From positions 43,152,001 through 43,216,000 of the forward strand of contig CM060731.1 of NCBI GenBank assembly GCA_030704615.1: a stretch of DNA of 64,000 nt, in the 5' to 3' direction. Positions 19,863-31,440 of the stretch are shown in pieces (position 1 is the first letter of the stretch; each line of letters opens with the position of its first letter). This stretch comes from Takakia lepidozioides. Its lineage: Eukaryota > Streptophyta > Takakiopsida > Takakiales > Takakiaceae. Under the pieces are notes generated by a model. That model was not told the DNA's origin and ran no database searches. It saw only the letters and a list, made by a program, of their open reading frames with translations. Made by a program: the position numbers and the translations under genes.

Positions 19863-22834
19863 ATGTGCAGTACAATACGGCGAATTAGAAGGGTTGTGCA
19901 GCAACAGGGGCAGACATTGCATTCGCCTCCCGGCTCTTTCCCGGTTGACCTAATTACCTCAGATGTGAGGTTGAGGCAACCTATATCATTGTCGTCAGCA
20001 CCCGAGGACTGGCTGTTTTTGCAAGACCGGCAGCCATGCTTGCTATATTCTTTTGGATTGGCACCATCAAAATCATGGAATTACGCTGCAGTGAGGGGTT
20101 ATTACATGCGGAACATCTCACAGCTCGTTGCACCTGCTAATGGCAAAAGGGCCTTCCTTGTGGATACCCTAGCTCTGGTACTTTTTCGTCCTTACTGTTC
20201 CTGCCTTATTGCACAAAACTTTGGTTTCTTGAGGGTGGAGAAGCTTAGCATGAGTTGAAGGCGGACATGCGGTGGCTGACGAGAACCTTCTATTGACAGG
20301 TTCGACGGCTAGAAGCTCAGGGCTTGACACCGAAGCAGGCTGAAGCCATCACTGCAGTCATAACTGAGGTTCTTAATGATAGTCTGGAGAATGTGGCTCA
20401 GTCTTTTACTTCCAAGACAGAGATGCAGAGAGTATGTTGCTTATCCTTTAGTACATAATTGTTGTTGAGAATGTGTGTGGATTATTTGAGATTGTCTCAC
20501 AGCTGCAATAGCAGACATGCCTGTCAATCCTACTCTCAAGGAGGTGGTGACTGGTGTTTCGCAGGTCAAAAATGATTTATAATGTTCGCATTATAAAGAA
20601 TGAAGGTTTTTAATGTGCCTGGCCGGAGTTCTTTTGCTTGCAGATCAATCTAGAATGCCAACCTCATTGTCTGTTTTGCTGGACATGGCCTAGATATCTA
20701 GGATGGTGATGTGAAAGAAGAAGCATAAGTTGGCATGGCACTAAAGAAGTTTCTCTCGAGTGCTGTTTGAGAATTGTTGTACCAATGATGACCCTCTTTG
20801 GGACAATCTAGAAGTCACTTGTGTGCTACTCTTTAAAATCTGTATTTCATGGACTGCCTATCTCCCCTACTCTTTCTTTGCTGTTCCAAATTGTCTAACG
20901 TATTTGTTTATTTGGGCCATGCTTCATCCGTCAGCTGGGGGAATCTTATGCTTGCTCCACTGTTTGCTTGAATCAGAGCGAGATGATGGCAGAAGCTGCT
21001 CTCTCCAAGTTCAAAGGGGAAATGCAAAGCTCCCAGGTAGCCCCCTTTGTGTCGATGGTTCCAGTGGCAATTTGATTTTGCAGCTGTACTTTCATGGGTC
21101 TTCATGACTTGTGGTGGATAACATTTTATCTTCTGTTTTTCCTGGTCTCAGTAGTTTATATTTTCCTTGCTTTCTCTTTTGGTGATTCTCTCATTCCATT
21201 GGTGGTTGTGGGGAGTGCCTATGGTTGATGACAAAAGCTGGCACTAAACCTGTGCTCACTACAAGCTTAGTTGTCCATGTTTAGTCAGTTCTGGACTAGT
21301 GACTTTGCACATTGGATGCAACCTCAAAGACATCAAGAATGCTCATTAAACTGTTGTGGGCTTGTCGTGCAGGAGCATCATTTTGCCACCTTGCAGCGGG
21401 AGACAGAGAGGCTTCGAACTGATATTGACAAGATGCGGAGTGAACTTAGGTGTGGTTAGCTAGGTAACCTGATAGAGGAGGCTTGCCTGAGGGGTGGTTT
21501 GTCAGAATTCTTTCACTGCCTGGAAGTGTTGGTAGCAGCAGAGCTGATTGCCTGGTTATTGATGGCCTTTTGCCTTTGTGCAGGTATGAGATTGACAAAG
21601 TAACGGCAGGGCAACGATTAGACTTGAATTTGGAAAAAGGGTAGGTGTCTAACTCTCTGATGACTGTTGCTGTCTCTTCTGCAAATTTGACTGTGATTGT
21701 TTGAATTGCCTCTGTATGGGCCGGCCTTGATGACTTCAAGGGAACATTGGTAGTTTTGCCTAGCTATTACCTGGAGTGGTTCCGTACCACTTTTCATTGC
21801 TTAACCATTTGAGAGCAATGCTTTTCCAATGCAGGCGCATCAGGGAGGAGTTAGCAACTCAGAGTACAGAGACATCAAATTTAACCAACAAGCTGGATAG
21901 GGTAAATTTTTGTTCTGTTGGTATATGGAATTTTCTTCTTGACAGACTTTCAACTGAGTGAAGTTACATGCTGAGGGGTCTGGTTTGCTGACCCAGTAGG
22001 AAGCCTAATTTGTACTCTTGATGTCGGCCTATGTGGCTTCAGTGGAGTGTGCATGTGATCCATTGCCTCCATTTGAGCACCAGACTTGAAAAATCAGGAA
22101 GATGGGAAGGGAGTTGTCAGTTTCCTGTTGCTGGTACAGTATGCCTTTAAAGCATTTGTAGATGGTAGTATTTCTAAGGATGCAATTCAACTTTCTTCTA
22201 CCAGTATGTCATGCACACATGTTGTGCTGGACTTATCATGTCCTTCCTTGGCGTTGGATGAGCAGGAGATTCACACATTGAAAACACAACTTGAGGCTGC
22301 CAAGTATGATGTGATCAAGTACTGCATTGGTAAGTCTTCTCACTTAAGTTGTAGTAAGGGTTATTTTCTGGACAAGACAAATTCAGCCTAATAGATTATG
22401 GGTTAGGAGACATAGTCTCAATTACGGGAGGTTCAGCCCTTTCCAGATGAGTTTGATCTGGTCAATCAGTGACAAAGTGATATGTTTATTTACTTTTGTG
22501 TGCTCAACATAAATGGGAGGAGTTATATGTGATTTTTATGGATCATCTGCCTCTCATCTGGAGAGAAACACTGGCTGTAAGATAATGATGGATAAGCGTC
22601 TATACTGATTTTTGTGGGAGAATAGATTTGCAATCATGGTGTGCTCTTCCTTTCTCTACTGGTCTTCAAAGAGTCTAGGAGGAAGGCATTGCCTCCATGC
22701 CGGAATACCTGCATCTCACATGAATGTATGGATAGATGTGTTAACTTTTTGTTTTGTACATGGAATGCCTGAATGCAGGTACCATTGTTTCTGTTACGGC
22801 TGTTGGCCTTGGTCTGCTTCGCATTCTCATGTGA
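19863..22834 (+). CDS. DUF1640/CCDC90 (MCUR1/FMP32-like) mitochondrial coiled-coil protein
   Basis: Eight exons join in frame to about 275 aa: 19863-20177, 20300-20431, 20977-21036, 21373-21449, 21584-21640, 21835-21901, 22266-22329 and 22779-22834. Every intron is GT-AG. Family features are RRLEAQGLTPKQAEAIT, then EVLNDSLENVAQSF, the coiled coil LQRETERLRTDIDKMRSEL, YEIDKVTAGQRLDLNLE, LKTQLEAAKYDVIKYCIG and a C-terminal membrane helix (TIVSVTAVGLGLLRILM). These proteins sit in the mitochondrial inner membrane. Animal MCUR1 supports the calcium uniporter and yeast Fmp32 supports cytochrome oxidase assembly, while the plant role is less clear. The first 100 residues are Arg-rich and Ser-rich, fitting a mitochondrial targeting region. 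The ATG at 19863 follows the 5' UTR acceptor, and an upstream in-frame ATG at 19809 would lie in that intron. No damage was seen. Confidence 0.9.
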
Positions 22835-23495
22835 GTCTAGCACAGAAGTCCAACTACAGAGTGTCAGACTCCATGCGTTATTTTGGTTGGATAACAAAGA
22901 AGCCCGTAGAGGTAATTTCTAATGTTTTCTTGGAGATTCTGACAACCTTGCCAGTGTTTCGGTTGACGTCTACCTTATCCTTTTGGTAGAGACTCAAATG
23001 GGTCAGGGTTGAGTACCTGCGTCCTGAAGTGGGCACATTCATCTGATTTTTTTCATGCATTCCGCTGTTCAGCTCAGTTATTCTTTTGGGTGGCGGTGAC
23101 CCTAATTATTATTAAAGTGAATAATTTGTGATCTTATCTCGTGGAGCACTGTGAAAGCAGTTGCATCGAATGAGTGACACCCCTGGCCAGGGAAAAACAG
23201 GGTGAGGTTTGAAATATCAAGGTTTTTACTAAGATCTTTTAGAGGCCCTTTGATATTTTGATGATTTCTGCAATTCTCAAGGTCACCAGGTGGATGATAT
23301 TGTGACATTACTGTAATTTCTCAAAAGGTCCTCCTGTTCATGCATTCAATCTCATAAATGTGACAGCCACAATCTCAGCCAGACCCAGTTCAATCAAATT
23401 TTGGCCATCGGCGTTGCAGCTTTGGGAGACTGGCATATCACTCAATACATGTGCTTCAGGGGTTGAATTCTGAACCCGTCTGGAGACAATCTATT
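22835..23495 (+). other. 3' flank of the DUF1640 gene
   Basis: AT-rich sequence probably includes the 3' UTR. No gene, RNA or repeat was recognised. Confidence 0.5.
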
Positions 23496-23498
23496 TCT

Positions 23499-23910
23499 TC
23501 AATAGGTTTGGCGCACCTTCAATTTGAAGCAGGTGCCACGTCCAACGGGAAGTAATTTGTGGGCATTGTCTAGGAAATTGCGAAAAGAACTTGCCTGATC
23601 TCGCTTCTCATGCAAGCTTCTCCTGGCCTTTTGCAACTGGACTTGAGCAACAAGCAAAATATCTGCACTGGAGACGAGATCAGCCCTCATCCTTTCTATG
23701 GACAGTCTTTGTTCTGTCATACAATTGTTGGTGAAACAGTCGCTCTCCCCCTCTCTCTCTGCTTCAAAGTGATTGTCAATACTCTTCTGTGTCCCATGCT
23801 ACCTACGTTGTACTCTGCCATCAACAAGTCCAAGCACAGGGTTTCTGGAGTGAGGGCGCTTCTCAGCAAGTGAAGCTTTCCTTGCCTCTGCCACAGACAT
23901 GAGAACCAGA
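23499..23910 (-). other. Possible exons of an unidentified - strand gene
   Basis: After an acceptor-like TGACAG (near 23701), the - strand reads RLSIERMRADLVSSADILL, then LQKARRSLHEKRDQASSF, and stops near 23500. Upstream, after TGTGGCAG (near 23893), it reads EARKASLAEKRPHSRNPVLG. The charged helical character looks more protein-like than the other strand. No family was recognised and the two pieces could not be joined with confidence. They could also be chance frames. Confidence 0.25.
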
Positions 23911-24051
23911 CCAGAATAGTTGCAGCCCAGGGGCTGATGTGCGAGAAGGTGGGGTTCTACACTCTACACTCCGTTTTCATTCTCAAAGGCGCTTTCCGTC
24001 CACATTCTGAACAAGCCCGCTCAGGAAGAGCAGAGCCGCCGCATTTGGCTA

Positions 24052-24306
24052 TGGCGGCCCTCTCCTCCGCTGCCTGCTGCTTTGGGGAGCTTCCCTCCAC
24101 GCGGCTTGCACTTCCCTGCGTATTGCTCAGGACTTGCAAGTTTCTCCCCCTCTCCTGGGCACCCTTTCCGTTGCCCTCTATCGCTCGACGAAGCAGCTGC
24201 GGTGCGAAAGAAAGAAGTAGAGGAGTGTCCGCTTTCAACTGCAGAAACTCCAAAAAACCTGTCGGACCCCTTCTGAAGAAAAACAAGCGGCTCCTCCTTT
24301 GTGAAT
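24052..24306 (+). CDS. Short open frame with a plastid-transit-like N-terminus
   Basis: An 84-codon frame starts MAALSSAACCFGELPSTRL and is rich in Ser, Arg and hydrophobic residues with few acids. It then has RRSSCGAKERSRG and ends KKNKRLLLCE. The GC content is clearly higher than in the surrounding sequence. It could be a first exon or a gene fragment left by transposition. The opposite strand (24340-23957) is also open, so the strand is not certain. The product is not recognised. Confidence 0.25.
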
Positions 24307-24464
24307 AGCGAGATTTACTTCTATCCATAATAAACTTCAAAATTCATCCATTTATTCTTCGTACATCTTTCAATGAGAAAGATGTTACATGGGGGAGGTG
24401 TTACTTGGATGCATAATCATAATATTTGAGGCCTCCCCAAGGAAGCGTAAATTATGGTGTCTCT

Positions 24465-24600
24465 TCACCCCAAGGGATTACTGCCTTCCATTAGGAAGGT
24501 GGACTCCTTTGTAGCACAAAGGGTGGATTGAACCCACAACCACTTCCAACGTGGTATGTGCCCATTACCACGTGCCTCCACTTGGTTGTCTACTAGGATG
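24465..24600 (-). repeat. tRNA-like sequence (possible SINE head)
   Basis: On the - strand, GTGGTAATGGGC (weak A box) is followed about 30 bases later by GTGGGTTCAATCCAC, close to the pol III B box GGTTCGANTCC. The T stem and anticodon arm do not fold well, so it is not a working tRNA. A second B-box-like GGTTCAAATCT is on + at about 26020. Confidence 0.4.
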
Positions 24601-24911
24601 CAGTTCATGAAACAGTTTCCAGCAAGGGTGACACCTTGGGAAGGCACAAGGGCCTAGCGAATTTTGTGAGTGATGCGTAGGCTCCTCTTCAGAATAATAG
24701 GAGCCAATAAATTAGTCCGGCAAGGTCATGACGAATAGCATAGGCAAGTACAATAAAATACTGAGGTTATTTTTTCCTCTTTGCAATCCTTGGGCCTTGG
24801 TACCACTCCACGGGACGGATCTACTATCACAAGGCTTTACATTGAAGTACATTGAAGTTCCATCCCCTTTCTTAAAAGAAAAATAAATAAAAAGATTGTT
24901 TCCATTCAAAC

Positions 24912-25755
24912 TAGGGTAGCGTGTGCCGTTGGCCCAAGTGTCCAGTGTCATCTAAGTCCAAGTGCAATCCCCTATGTATTCGAGTGCGACTCCTATGTCG
25001 AGGCCCATGTGTGAAGAATTTCTTATTTTTCACGAATTTCTAGTGCAATCTCCACTGTCATTCCAACACTAAATTTGAAATTTAGTTGAGTTTTAGGGAC
25101 CAAAATTGTTCATATTTCTATAATTCTCGGCCCGTAGGTCCAAATTTTGTGAAACCAAGTCGGTGCACCCCTACTCATCGAGGGCTTTCCAACTCTACCA
25201 AAATCGTGGCCTCTATCTAAGTGTAACCTCCAATGTCATTCCAACACTTGATTTTGTAATGTAGTTGAATTTTCAGCGACCAAAATTATTTATAATTCCA
25301 TTTGGGTACATAAGAAATTGCACTTGGGCTTAGATTTCAATTCTTTACACACATGGACCTTGACATAGGAGACGCTACTTGAACACATAGGGGATTGCAC
25401 TTGGACTTAGACTTAACACATGGGCCAATGGGGTGGGCTACCCTAGGCCTAGATCTCCCAAACAAGAGGGTCTCTAGATACATAGGGGATTGCACACTAG
25501 ACTCTTTGTGGAAAGAAAACTTACTTAGATGACATTGGACACATGGGCCAACGGCAAAGGCTACCCTAGAGGTTGCATTTGGGCCTCGACATGGGAGACG
25601 CACTTTGATGCATCGTCGGGGATTGCACACTGGCTTCGATTGGCCTCGACATAAGAGACGCACATGGGAGACGCCAAAGTTGGATGCATAGGAGATTGCA
25701 CTTTGGGCTTAGATGACATTGGACACTTGGGCCAACGACACAGGCTACCCTAGTC
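24912..25755. repeat. Foldback / inverted-repeat element family
   Basis: A unit of about 65 bp reads TTAGATGACATTGGACAC, then TTGGGCCAACG, then GGCTACCCTAG. It occurs in one orientation at about 24912-24980 and in the other at about 25525-25572 and 25707-25754, with a partial copy at about 25407-25447. A degenerate copy is at about 26083-26112. The outer copies form an inverted pair about 0.84 kb across. No coding sequence lies inside, which suggests a non-autonomous foldback element or MITE. Confidence 0.6.
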
Positions 25756-26567
25756 AATATATGAAGCGAGACATTTGTTTTGTAGATTTGAGATGTCCCA
25801 AACTGCAGGGCCCACCCTCAATGCTTGGTACCAATGGAAAGCCCTCGACAAAGAGGGGTGCACGGGCTTGGTCTCATGACTTTTGGACTTGCGGTGTGGG
25901 AGATATGGAATTTTAAGTACTTTGGGTCGCTGGAAATTCACGAAAAAATTGCAAAGTGGGCATTCCTAAAACAATGGTTGGAGGCTAGACAGGAGAGATA
26001 TCAAGGGAAAGGTCTCCGGTTCAAATCTAGTCGTAGGCTCTGTGGGAAAAAATGATTAGATATGGCTCACTTCAGCTTGGACTTAGATAACATTGGACAC
26101 TTGGGCCAAAGGCACAAGTTTTACTCTTCTTGTCCTGTAGCTCTCTCATAAGACTTCTTTTGCGAACTCTGGTTTCTGAGCAGTGTCTATGTTAGGACAC
26201 TCTGCATAGCTTTATACAAAGACCCCAATGGGATGACTGTACAAATGGGTACAACTGTCCCCAAGAGGAAAAAACCAAAGCTCGTAAAGCTAGATGTATT
26301 GACACAAAGAAAGAAATCAAACTGTTCTAGTATCAACTATTGCATGAAGAGGGCTAGACAACAGGAAAGAGGATGGATCGGAGTCTCTCCTGTTGGTCTC
26401 CATGGCTCCCTCTGCAAGGTTATTTGTCCCTTGCTTGTCTTCCTTCCACAATTTAATAAAATTTTCAGGCTGTCCCACACTGTCGTTTGAATTTAAAAAA
26501 AAAACAATTGATAATTATTTAATAAATACAAATTTAAATTCTGGGAAAAAAATGCCTCGGGGTTTAA
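25756..26567. other. Intergenic sequence left of piggyBac
   Basis: No gene was recognised. It contains one degenerate copy of the 65-bp unit described for 24912-25755 and a B-box-like motif. AT-rich near 26490-26545. Confidence 0.45.
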
Positions 26568-27272
26568 CCCTTAATGGACGAGGCAGTTTTTGGTGGGCCC
26601 CCTCCAAAACAGGACATACCCTCACGGATGAGGGTATATCTCTCACGAAACTAACATGAACCGTATGAATTGGAGGCTACCTACTTCATCCAGCTTCTGT
26701 GAAAATTTCAGCTCATTTCACCGTGTATTTGGAAGATTATAAGAAATTTGCAAGCCCTAAATTTGGGGTACACTCCAAATTTGCAGTGGAAAAATGGTTT
26801 GACCAGGAAAGTGGATCGACAAAAAAAAAAAATCCTCGCAAGTCCCCATCCAGATTCCCATTATGTGGCACCTCATGTTGTGGCAAAATTCCAAAGCAAA
26901 ATTCCCAAATTTTCACAAGGTTGCTTTGTAAGGCAAAACACACCATGAAGCTCAAATGACATGTAATTCAAGCTGAGGGGGGCCAAATTTCCTTGGAATC
27001 ACAATTGCTGCGGTGAATGAATGATGAAGTACCATCTCCAAAAAGAATTTCAGAATTTCAGCAAAAATTGAAGCACTGATTTCTATTTCTGTGAATATTG
27101 TCTGAGCTGGTAGACATTTCCGGCTACAAAAAATGGGCTACGTCACCGATTTGCGACAAAATGTCGGGGGACCCCAAATGCGAAACCCTAAGAAGGGCTT
27201 GGGGACACCCTCTGTTTCGGCGTTTCACCCGACAAGCATCTGAAAACTAACTACCAACTACCAACTACCTAT

Positions 27273-27395
27273 TTTACCCCAGTGCAATGATACAAGCTCC
27301 CCGTGAGCTCCTGCGTTACCCCCAATGCAACGATACAAGGTCCCCGCGAGCACCTGCTTTACCCCCAATGCAACAATACAAGCTCCCTAATACAA
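27273..27395 (+). repeat. Tandem repeat, three units of about 43 bp
   Basis: Units share TACCCC, TGCAACGATACAAG and TCCCCG(C/T)GAGC. Copies start near 27273, 27315 and 27358. They lie between the left end of piggyBac and the 3' end of its transposase. Confidence 0.7.
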
Positions 27396-27674
27396 GCAAT
27401 ACATGATCCCAGAACTAGGGGGGAGTTGAACCCCCCGATCTGTGCAGACAGTCCCCCCCCCCAAGCAGCAAACATCACCCCAAAAAGGAGAACCACTACC
27501 ATGATTGTTGCACTGCTGCCTCGCACCCCCCCCTTCCCCAAAAGTGTGAAACCACCCAAACACAACGCTCCTACGCCAATACACCCAGACCCCCATCACC
27601 TCCACAGCCCCTCATCCACCAGCAGCAGATCGACATGACCCCCACAGCCTGTGAATCATCAGCAACATATCCCC

Positions 27675-27815
27675 ACATGCCCATGAACCAACAACAGCAC
27701 ACCCCCATGACCCCAAAAGCCTCCATTGCCCATGAACCAACAACAACACACACCCATGACCCCCAGAAGCCTCCACTGCCCATCAACCAACACCAGCACA
27801 CTCCCAATACCCCTA
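27675..27815 (+). repeat. Tandem repeat, about 2.5 units of 54 bp
   Basis: CCCATGAACCAACAACA, CACCCATGACCCC and AGCCTCCA(T/C)TG recur in order. It lies in a C-rich, G-poor stretch (27400-27960) inside piggyBac downstream of the transposase. Confidence 0.7.
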
Positions 27816-27983
27816 CAGCCACCACAGATCAGCGAGAAACACACCCCACGCCCCACGCACACACGCCATCCACAGCCAACGCCAGCATACCTGTAATGCA
27901 ATCCAACACAGCAGTGAACCCCTATCCACACAACCAATGCACACACACAAGGAAGAAGTAACCAATGAAAGGCCTAGCTGCAG

Positions 27984-30314
27984 TCACCTCGTGGCATGTT
28001 GGTGTGCCTTATTCCAACACGGCCCAAGGCACAAGTGACTGCCATCATAGCCAGGGCAGTAATAGTGAGTACGAACGTGACACACAACACACAATCGCCA
28101 CCTTGTCGTGTGAAGGCACTGATGCACAAACGTGCATTCCATATCCCCAGTGATGTCCATGATGTCAATGCAGCAGCCCGCTGTCAATCCATATGCTAAA
28201 GCCAGATTGAATTCGAGATGTGTCATGACCCGACGCCCCATCCTTCTCTCCATTGCAGAATGCAATATGTACGTATTCACCACTGTGGTATCCAGAAAAA
28301 AAAAAAAAAACCCACGATGCCACCACTTCTTTGTGCGCAGCTGCAAGCTACACGCATCCATTAGCTGGTCCTGCACATCTACTCCTTGCATATACGTTTG
28401 GTATTGCACGTAAGCAGGCATGGATGGCACACGCACTCTTTGGTTTCCCACAAAACGACGTACAGTCACAGGAGAGAACGGGTTGCATGCTGGCCTGGCT
28501 GCAGATGACAGTAAAAAGACCCCCTTCTTGTCCCACCATAACACAGCAGCCACCTCCCTTGAATCATGCATCATGTACCATGACTGCCCTTGCTTGGCAG
28601 TCTTGGATTTCTTCATTTTCAGCAAAAAAGGAGGGAGACCTTTTCGGTTCAATCTGATTGTGCCAGTGGCCCAAGTGCCAAGCTTCGCCAAGTCATACAG
28701 AAGCTGGACAGAGGTAAAGTAATTGTCAGTGACAATGATATGGCCCAAACCATGCAGCCCTTCAGTCAGCCGGCAAACAACATCGCACCCTTCTCCCTTC
28801 CTACTTTTCTGCCTCTGGCCATCTGGCCCTCCTGCATTCTTACCAAAGTAAAAACAGAAATTGTAGACATATGAAGTCTCCATGTCAGCACTGGCCCACA
28901 CCTTTATGCCCCACTTGCATGGTTTCTTAGGCATATACATCCTAATTGGACAGTACCTCCCCTTGTAACGAATCATGACCTCATCAACGGTCACTATTTT
29001 GTTCAGATTCCAGAGGCTTTTACACCTATCAACAATCTCATCACACACCCACCTTAGCTTTCCAAGCTTGTCGTAATTGCTACTTTTCCGATCCGCCACC
29101 CAAGTGGCGTTGTCAACAAGATGCAAATAGCGGAGGATGACCTCGTACCTATCTCTCGTCATCACTTTGCGGATGACAGGACAAGAGAAGAATTGCTCCG
29201 AGTGTTACAAGTACAAAGCGAGTTCGGGGCAACTTTTTCATGCCCATGAAGACACAAATGCCAATCCAAGCCCTCAACTCACGAACAGTGAGCTCTTTCC
29301 ACTTAGGCCCCCCACGAGTGCCCACACCCAAAGCCTCACATGCATAACGATTGGACCCCCTACATATTCGTGCAAACACATGTTGTCTCCAAAACAAACG
29401 AAAGAACCAAACAAGATGTGAGCCCTTTATATCTGGCAGGCAGGGACCAGGTACAGGGCCAGTAAAAACACCTCTATCAGTTGCAAACTCAGAGCCAACA
29501 TTGGACTCCCAAGTTGCAGGCTTGAACATCTTGACAAAATCGGCGGTTGGCTCCTCATTGCACTCCATGTCAACCCCATCATTCTCCCAGTCGCATTCAT
29601 CGGCAGAGTCCCCCATGTAGCCATTGTCACCCTCAAAATCCTCGTCCATGTCCGACGAGGCCTCATCATGCCCAAAACTCCCATTAGAAGACCCTTCCCC
29701 AAAATTCACAGTACCCCCAACACCCCCACTATTGGGATGCAACTCCCCCAAAGCCACCCGACCCACGGCCACCATCCTCCCCGGACTCAGAGACCCGCCA
29801 ACACACCCCACATTCACCGGCAGACCACCAGCCTCTCCCCCAATCCCAGAATTCACTCCATGACTAGTTTTTCTCCTGGCGACACCCTTGGGAGGTGCTG
29901 TTACACTTGTAGGAAGAGACCTCTTTGCACGAGCCAAAACCTTCAGACGACTGACTGTTGGCATCAGGCCATACATCTTCTCTCAACACAAAATTCACAG
30001 CCTCACTAAAACCGTCCAGCTTGTCACCCTCCTCTCTTATCTCTCTCCAACCTAGAACAAGAGCAACTTGACGTCTAAACATGAAACATAAGTTGTGAGG
30101 GGCGAGGGTGGCGAGGCCAGCGATTGGCACCTGGCGGGGGAGACAAGCTTAACAAGAAGTCAGGAGAAAGGCAGCCCAAGATTACCTTGCACTGCTCCTC
30201 AGTGCAATGCTGTTCTTGCATCGCCCATTCTCTTATAACCTGGGCTGCAGGTGCATGCTCGGGTGGAGGAGGTGGTGGCTCAGGTGCAGCAAGGGCCTTG
30301 CACTTAGGCGCCAT
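27984..30314 (-). pseudogene. piggyBac-type transposase, frameshifted
   Basis: The main frame (29165-27984) carries the three catalytic Asp regions of piggyBac: TVDEVMIRYKGR, IIVTDNYFTS and MQGVDVQDQL. It ends with a Cys/His-rich domain (CVVCHVRTHYYC, then CLGPC) that binds the terminal repeats in this family. The frame 29976-29149 supplies the N-terminal half (acidic region, then LTVRELRAWIGICVFMGMKKLP) and runs out of frame near 29195. There the family expects a Trp/Ser-containing segment before PVIRKVM, so a 1-bp shift has broken the gene. Further upstream, an exon 30314-30186 (MAPKCKALAAPEPPPP, donor GTAATC) and a stretch at 30080-29985 (RRQVALVLGWREIREEG) look like N-terminal coding. They do not join in frame as read. 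Confidence 0.88.
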
Positions 30315-31186
30315 TGATTCTCTACCACCCAGACAGCTCACCCCAATCACTACAAGCCTACGTACAGAACAAAAAAACAAATCCCCAAATCTGATGCCCA
30401 CATCAAGAAACACAAAACCCAAGCATTACCATCCCTGACGACATGGCTGTAGGATCTAATCAGTTGGCATGCAGAACCCTAGCACTAACTGAATGCAGCA
30501 TAAGCAAGAGGTGTAAAGAGAAAAGCACAAAGGAGGAAAAGGGGCGAGCTTGTACCTAAGACGGCTGCGCACTGAATTCGTGGTTGCGCAACCCTTCTCG
30601 CACCTCGTAAATGTAGGTGAAGCAACAAATGTAAACGCAGCGGCCAGCTCTAAAGACAAACAAAAGCTCCGCGACGCACAAAGAAAACAATCAAGCGCAT
30701 GCAGGGCTAAATAGGATCGACACAGGAAGGAAGAAGGAGCGTAAAAGGAAGATCTGCACACAACAAGCTGCGAGCCCTCGACATGCTCAAACGAGAGAGA
30801 CCAAAGGACGCGAAGTGCCCGTCCTTCCCACCTCCTGCCACCCTTCGCGCGTGCCGGGGGATATGTGGCTGTCCGCAGGGGCGGACATGCAGCCCCGGTG
30901 GCACCCCTCGCCGCACCCCACCCCATCCAGCCGGCCACATGGTAGGTCAACCCTGCCGGAGGGCCCCAAACCACTGATTTTTAGGTACCCCACGCTTTCC
31001 AAAAAATCCTGCCGGCTGTCCTTTAGGATTTTTGGGGTGCCATCAACAAGGGGGGCGGGGGCGTAGAATTTAATTTCCTACATTTTCATTCAGGGCTCGA
31101 ATTCATCCGAATTCATCTCGATGAGTTTCATCCAATCGAAATTTCCCGGCGACCTGATTCAGGTCGCCTCGTCCATTAGGGGTTAA

Positions 31187-31440
31187 GGTTTAAGCTTGCG
31201 AACCTGTGAGGCCGTCCAAGAAGACTTACTTCGATTTGGATCTGTGGAAGCGGAAGCGGTGAAGTGAGAGGGCTCGATAGAAAGACAGATGTGTGGTAGG
31301 GACTTACAGAAATGTTCAGAATATCGATTCAGGAAACGTCAAAACAAGTGCTGCTGCAGAGGACAGATTTGTGGTGGAAGTCTTCAAGACAGAGGAATCC
31401 AATCTCAAAACCCTAAAGGTTGAGAGAGAGTGCGAGAGAG
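31187..31440 (+). promoter_or_regulatory. SDA1 promoter / 5' UTR with telo-box
   Basis: Only 254 bp separate the piggyBac right TTAA from the SDA1 ATG. AAACCCTAA at 31408-31416 is a telo-box 24 bp before the ATG. This motif is common ahead of ribosome-biogenesis genes in plants. The core promoter must lie in this short stretch or inside the transposon. Confidence 0.6.

Larger units (their letters stand above)
26568..31182. mobile_element. piggyBac transposon, 4.6 kb, in TTAA
   Basis: TTAA lies at 26564-26567 and 31183-31186. The terminal inverted repeats read CCCTTAATGGACGAGGC (left) and CCCCTAATGGACGAGGC (right, read inward), with one mismatch in 17. Just inside each end is a hairpin: 26616-26637 (8-bp stem) and 31148-31168 (10-bp arms GGCGACCTGA). 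A piggyBac-type transposase lies on the - strand. All of this fits the piggyBac superfamily, which targets TTAA. The well-matched ends suggest a fairly recent insertion, although the transposase copy is frameshifted. Confidence 0.93.

Noticed and set aside
27571-27961. Open frames on both strands over 27571-27961
   Set aside because: Produced by the C-rich tandem repeat, with no conserved protein sequence.
30456-30974. 172-codon open frame on - near the right end of piggyBac
   Set aside because: Low-complexity composition, no motif, and it lies ahead of the transposase start. It is probably leader sequence.
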